Assembly: GCF_003609835.1 (NCBI RefSeq)
Contig: NZ_AP017898.1
Span: forward strand, 992,001 to 1,056,000
Length of the DNA stretch: 64,000 nt
Origin: Sphingopyxis sp. FD7
Lineage (GTDB): Bacteria; Pseudomonadota; Alphaproteobacteria; Sphingomonadales; Sphingomonadaceae
Direction of reading: 5' to 3'
The first letter of the stretch is position 1, and each line of letters begins with the position of its first letter. The notes below the pieces were generated by a model. The model was not told the DNA's origin. It worked only from the letters and a program-made list of their open reading frames with translations, and searched no databases. This document shows, one piece after another, positions 61,654 to 64,000 of this stretch. Position numbers and translations under genes: made by a program.

Positions 61654-64000
61654 ATGACCAGCTCTATCCTCCGGCGCGCCGCCACCGCGCTGTCGCCCTT
61701 CGCCCTTCTTGCCGTCTGCTCCGCGCCGCTGCTTGCCAAAGAGGCGGATAAGCCCGCCGCCGCCGCCGCGATCAACCCGCAAAGCGACGCCGCAAAGGCC
61801 TGGAACTTTGCTGCCAGCGACGTGCCGGTCGACCCCGAAACGATATTCGGCGTCCTCCCCAACGGCATGAAATACGCCTTGCTCAAAAACAGCACGCCCA
61901 GGGACAGCGTCGTCATCCGGATGCGCTTTGACGTCGGCAGCTTTGCCGAGGCCGAGGACCAGCGCGGGCTGGCCCATTTCCTTGAACATATGGCGTTCAA
62001 CGGCTCGACCCATGTGCCCGAGGGCGAGATGATCAAGCTGCTCGAGCGCAAGGGGCTGGCGTTCGGCGCCGACACCAACGCCTCGACCGGGTTCGACGAG
62101 ACGATCTACAAGCTCGACCTGCCCAACGCTTCGGACGATTTGATCGACACCGGGCTGATGCTGATGCGCGAAACCGCGAGCGAGCTGACGATCGACCCCG
62201 CCGCGGTCGACCGCGAACGCGGCATCATCCTTTCCGAACGGCGCGCGCGCGACACCTATCAGCTCCGCAGCCTCGTCGACCAGCTCGCTTTCCAGATGCA
62301 GGGGATGATTGTCGCGGATCGCCTGCCCATCGGCACCGAAGAGGTGATCCGCACGGCGCCCGCATCGCGCCTGCGCGATCTGTACGAACGCTATTACCGG
62401 CCCGAGCGTGCGACATTGGTGATGGTCGGCGATTTCGACCCAACGGCGGTCGAGGCGAAGATCAAGGCGCGCTTTGCCGACTGGAGGGGGAAGGGCGCGG
62501 CAGGCGCCGATCCCGACATCGGGACAATAGATTATGCGCGCGCAGTCGCCGCCGACGTTTTTGTCGATCCCGCGATCCAGGATTCGGTGACGCTCGCCGC
62601 CTTCCGGCCCTGGATCGACGAACCCGACACCAGGGCGAAACGCGCGCGCCTGCTTGCCGAAAATATCGGCGAGGCGATCGTCAGCCGCCGCCTCGCCAAG
62701 ATCGCGCTGCGCGAAGACTCGCCGATCCTCGGCGGTGCGCTGTCGGACGCGAACGGCTGGAAGGTTTTCGATCAGGTGACGATCGGCGCGGTGGCAAAGG
62801 AAGGCGCGTGGCGGGAAGCGCTCACGCTCGTCGAGCAGGAGCGCCGCCGCGCGATCGAATATGGCTTTACCGCGGCCGAGGTCGCCGAACAGCTCGCCAA
62901 TCAGCGCACGGCGCTGCGCAACGCGGTCGCCGGCGCGGCGACGCGCCGCAGCGAGGCGCTGGCCGACGCGCTGGTCGTCGCGGCGAAGGGCGAGGCGGTC
63001 TTCACCCGCCCCGAAACGCGCCTGGCGCTGTTCGAGGCGGTGGCGCCCTCGCTTGACGCCGCCGCGGTCACCGCCGCGTTCCGCAAGCGGATGGCGGGGC
63101 TGAGCGCGCCGCTCGTGCGCGTGACGGCCAAGGCGCCGATCGCGGGTGGGGCCGATACGATCCTCGCCAGCCTGCAATCCTCGATGCAGGTCGCGGTCGC
63201 GCCGCCCGCCGAGGCCGCGAGCGCCGCCTTTGCCTATGATGATTTCGGCACGCCGGGCGCGATCGTCGCCGATGACCGGATCGAGGATCTGGGCATCCGC
63301 CGCGTCCGCTTTGCCAATAATGTGATGCTCAACATCAAGACGACCGATTTCCAGAAGGATCGCGTGCTGCTGTCGCTGCGCGTCGACGGCGGGACGCTGC
63401 TCGCGACGCGCGACGATCCGACGCGCGTTGCGCTCGCCAACTCGTTCATGCTCGGCGGGCTGGAGGCGCATAGCGTCGACGATCTGCGGAGCGTGCTCGC
63501 GGGGCGGACGGTCACCCCCGCCTTCGGCGCCGCGATCGACGCCTTCGGCGGCACGGCGACGACCTCGCCCGAGGACTTCATGCTTCAGGCGCAGCTGCTC
63601 GCCGCCTATCTCACGCATCCCGGCTATCGCGCCGACGGGCTCGCGCTCATCCGCCGCGTGCTGCCGCAGCAATATGCCGCGAACGACGCGAGCCCGGCGG
63701 CGGTGATCGCCCGCGATGCGGGCGGCATCCTCGCCAACGACGATCCGCGCGCGCAGACCCCACCGCTCGAAAAACTGATGGCGCTCGACTGGGCGCAGCT
63801 CAAACCCGTGATCGCCGACAGCCTGGCGCACGGGGCGATCGAGATCGGCGTCGTCGGCGACATCAGCGAGCAGGCGGCGATCGACGCCATCGCCGCGACC
63901 TTTGGCGCGCTGCCGCCGCGCCGCGCCGCCTTCGACCCGCGCACCGACGCGCGCATCCGCGACTATGCCGCCGACCGCAGCGAGCGCACGCTGATCCACA
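61654..64000 (+). CDS. M16-family zinc peptidase (partial, runs off the window)
   Basis: At least 782 codons, without a stop by the window end. Signal peptide from MTSSILRRAATALSPFALLAVCSAPLLA (first residues only are decisive). Inverzincin site HFLEH in GLAHFLEHMAFNGS, with the distal Glu in the following helix (ETIYKLDLPN region further on), then GTEEVIRTAPASRLRDLYERYY (cut here) and later C-terminal M16 repeats. Probably a periplasmic peptide-degrading pitrilysin-like enzyme. The start at 61654 is chosen because an ATG at 61634 stops after seven codons. A long minus-strand open frame over the same DNA is a codon-bias shadow. Confidence 0.88.
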   Translation, partial: MTSSILRRAATALSPFALLAVCSAPLLAKEADKPAAAAAINPQSDAAKAWNFAASDVPVDPETIFGVLPNGMKYALLKNSTPRDSVVIRMRFDVGSFAEAEDQRGLAHFLEHMAFNGSTHVPEGEMIKLLERKGLAFGADTNASTGFDETIYKLDLPNASDDLIDTGLMLMRETASELTIDPAAVDRERGIILSERRARDTYQLRSLVDQLAFQMQGMIVADRLPIGTEEVIRTAPASRLRDLYERYYRPERATLVMVGDFDPTAVEAKIKARFADWRGKGAAGADPDIGTIDYARAVAADVFVDPAIQDSVTLAAFRPWIDEPDTRAKRARLLAENIGEAIVSRRLAKIALREDSPILGGALSDANGWKVFDQVTIGAVAKEGAWREALTLVEQERRRAIEYGFTAAEVAEQLANQRTALRNAVAGAATRRSEALADALVVAAKGEAVFTRPETRLALFEAVAPSLDAAAVTAAFRKRMAGLSAPLVRVTAKAPIAGGADTILASLQSSMQVAVAPPAEAASAAFAYDDFGTPGAIVADDRIEDLGIRRVRFANNVMLNIKTTDFQKDRVLLSLRVDGGTLLATRDDPTRVALANSFMLGGLEAHSVDDLRSVLAGRTVTPAFGAAIDAFGGTATTSPEDFMLQAQLLAAYLTHPGYRADGLALIRRVLPQQYAANDASPAAVIARDAGGILANDDPRAQTPPLEKLMALDWAQLKPVIADSLAHGAIEIGVVGDISEQAAIDAIAATFGALPPRRAAFDPRTDARIRDYAADRSERTLIH

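Noticed and set aside
61594..63999. 801-codon open frame on the minus strand
   Set aside because: It lies opposite the M16 peptidase, which has a signal peptide and the HFLEH zinc site. The minus-strand protein is Arg/Asp-rich without any domain, as expected of codon-bias shadows in GC-rich DNA.

Overview
The window is about 64 kb of GC-rich alphaproteobacterial DNA. The core gene content and order (mreB-mreC-mreD-PBP2-rodA, mutL, and nadD-rsfS-rlmH-envC-ctpA), the Tat-exported PhoD-type phosphatases and the REP-like repeats suggest a member of the Sphingomonadales close to Sphingopyxis or Sphingomonas. The genus is an inference from gene content; no search was run.

The left half is accessory. 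Positions 1-23.6 kb read as one integrative element: a tyrosine integrase with an arm-binding domain, a VirB1-like transglycosylase, a CHC2/Toprim primase-like protein, a 1413-residue methyltransferase/strawberry-notch helicase, and a Xre/RES toxin-antitoxin pair with its own operator repeats. These are followed by a defence-like cluster: a DUF6933 gene, an Mrr-type endonuclease, a GHKL ATPase fused to a PD-(D/E)XK nuclease motif, and a UvrD-like tail. Insertion sequences have wrecked most of this cluster. Two 955-bp copies of one IS5-family element interrupt the DUF6933 and GHKL genes, and a second-generation IS3-family element is nested in one copy. Target duplications let both genes be reconstructed exactly. 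From 16.5 to 22.9 kb the DNA is almost entirely stacked insertion sequences (IS256, IS3, IS5), followed by a beheaded S24/LexA-like gene.

From 23.6 to 34.1 kb lies a copper-resistance island bounded by 50-bp direct repeats of the 3' part of a tRNA-Lys(CTT) gene; the intact tRNA is at 34139-34214. The island has no integrase of its own. One arm is a CueR-type group (CopA P-type ATPase, DUF2933 protein, CueR) with a MerR-type operator, plus copC-copD. The other arm is a CnrYXH-like anti-sigma/sensor/ECF-sigma operon followed by a multicopper oxidase, CopB, two small metal-rich proteins and a DUF411 protein. Three ECF-type promoters with the same layout (TGAGGG, 16 bp, CGTAT[T/A]) precede copC, the sigma operon and the oxidase gene, so the ECF sigma factor probably controls all three units.

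The right half, from 34.2 kb, is ordinary chromosome. It holds the cell-elongation operon, mutL, two PhoD-like phosphatases, a glutaredoxin/MauE gene under a classic mer-type operator with a divergent MerR regulator, cysQ-like and pmbA genes, coq7-dsbB, ctpA, envC-like and rlmH, then a tightly overlapping parD-parE-nadD-rsfS string. It ends with proA, a DUF3667 protein, an enoyl-CoA hydratase with a LiuR-like operator, purC and the start of an M16 peptidase gene that runs off the window.
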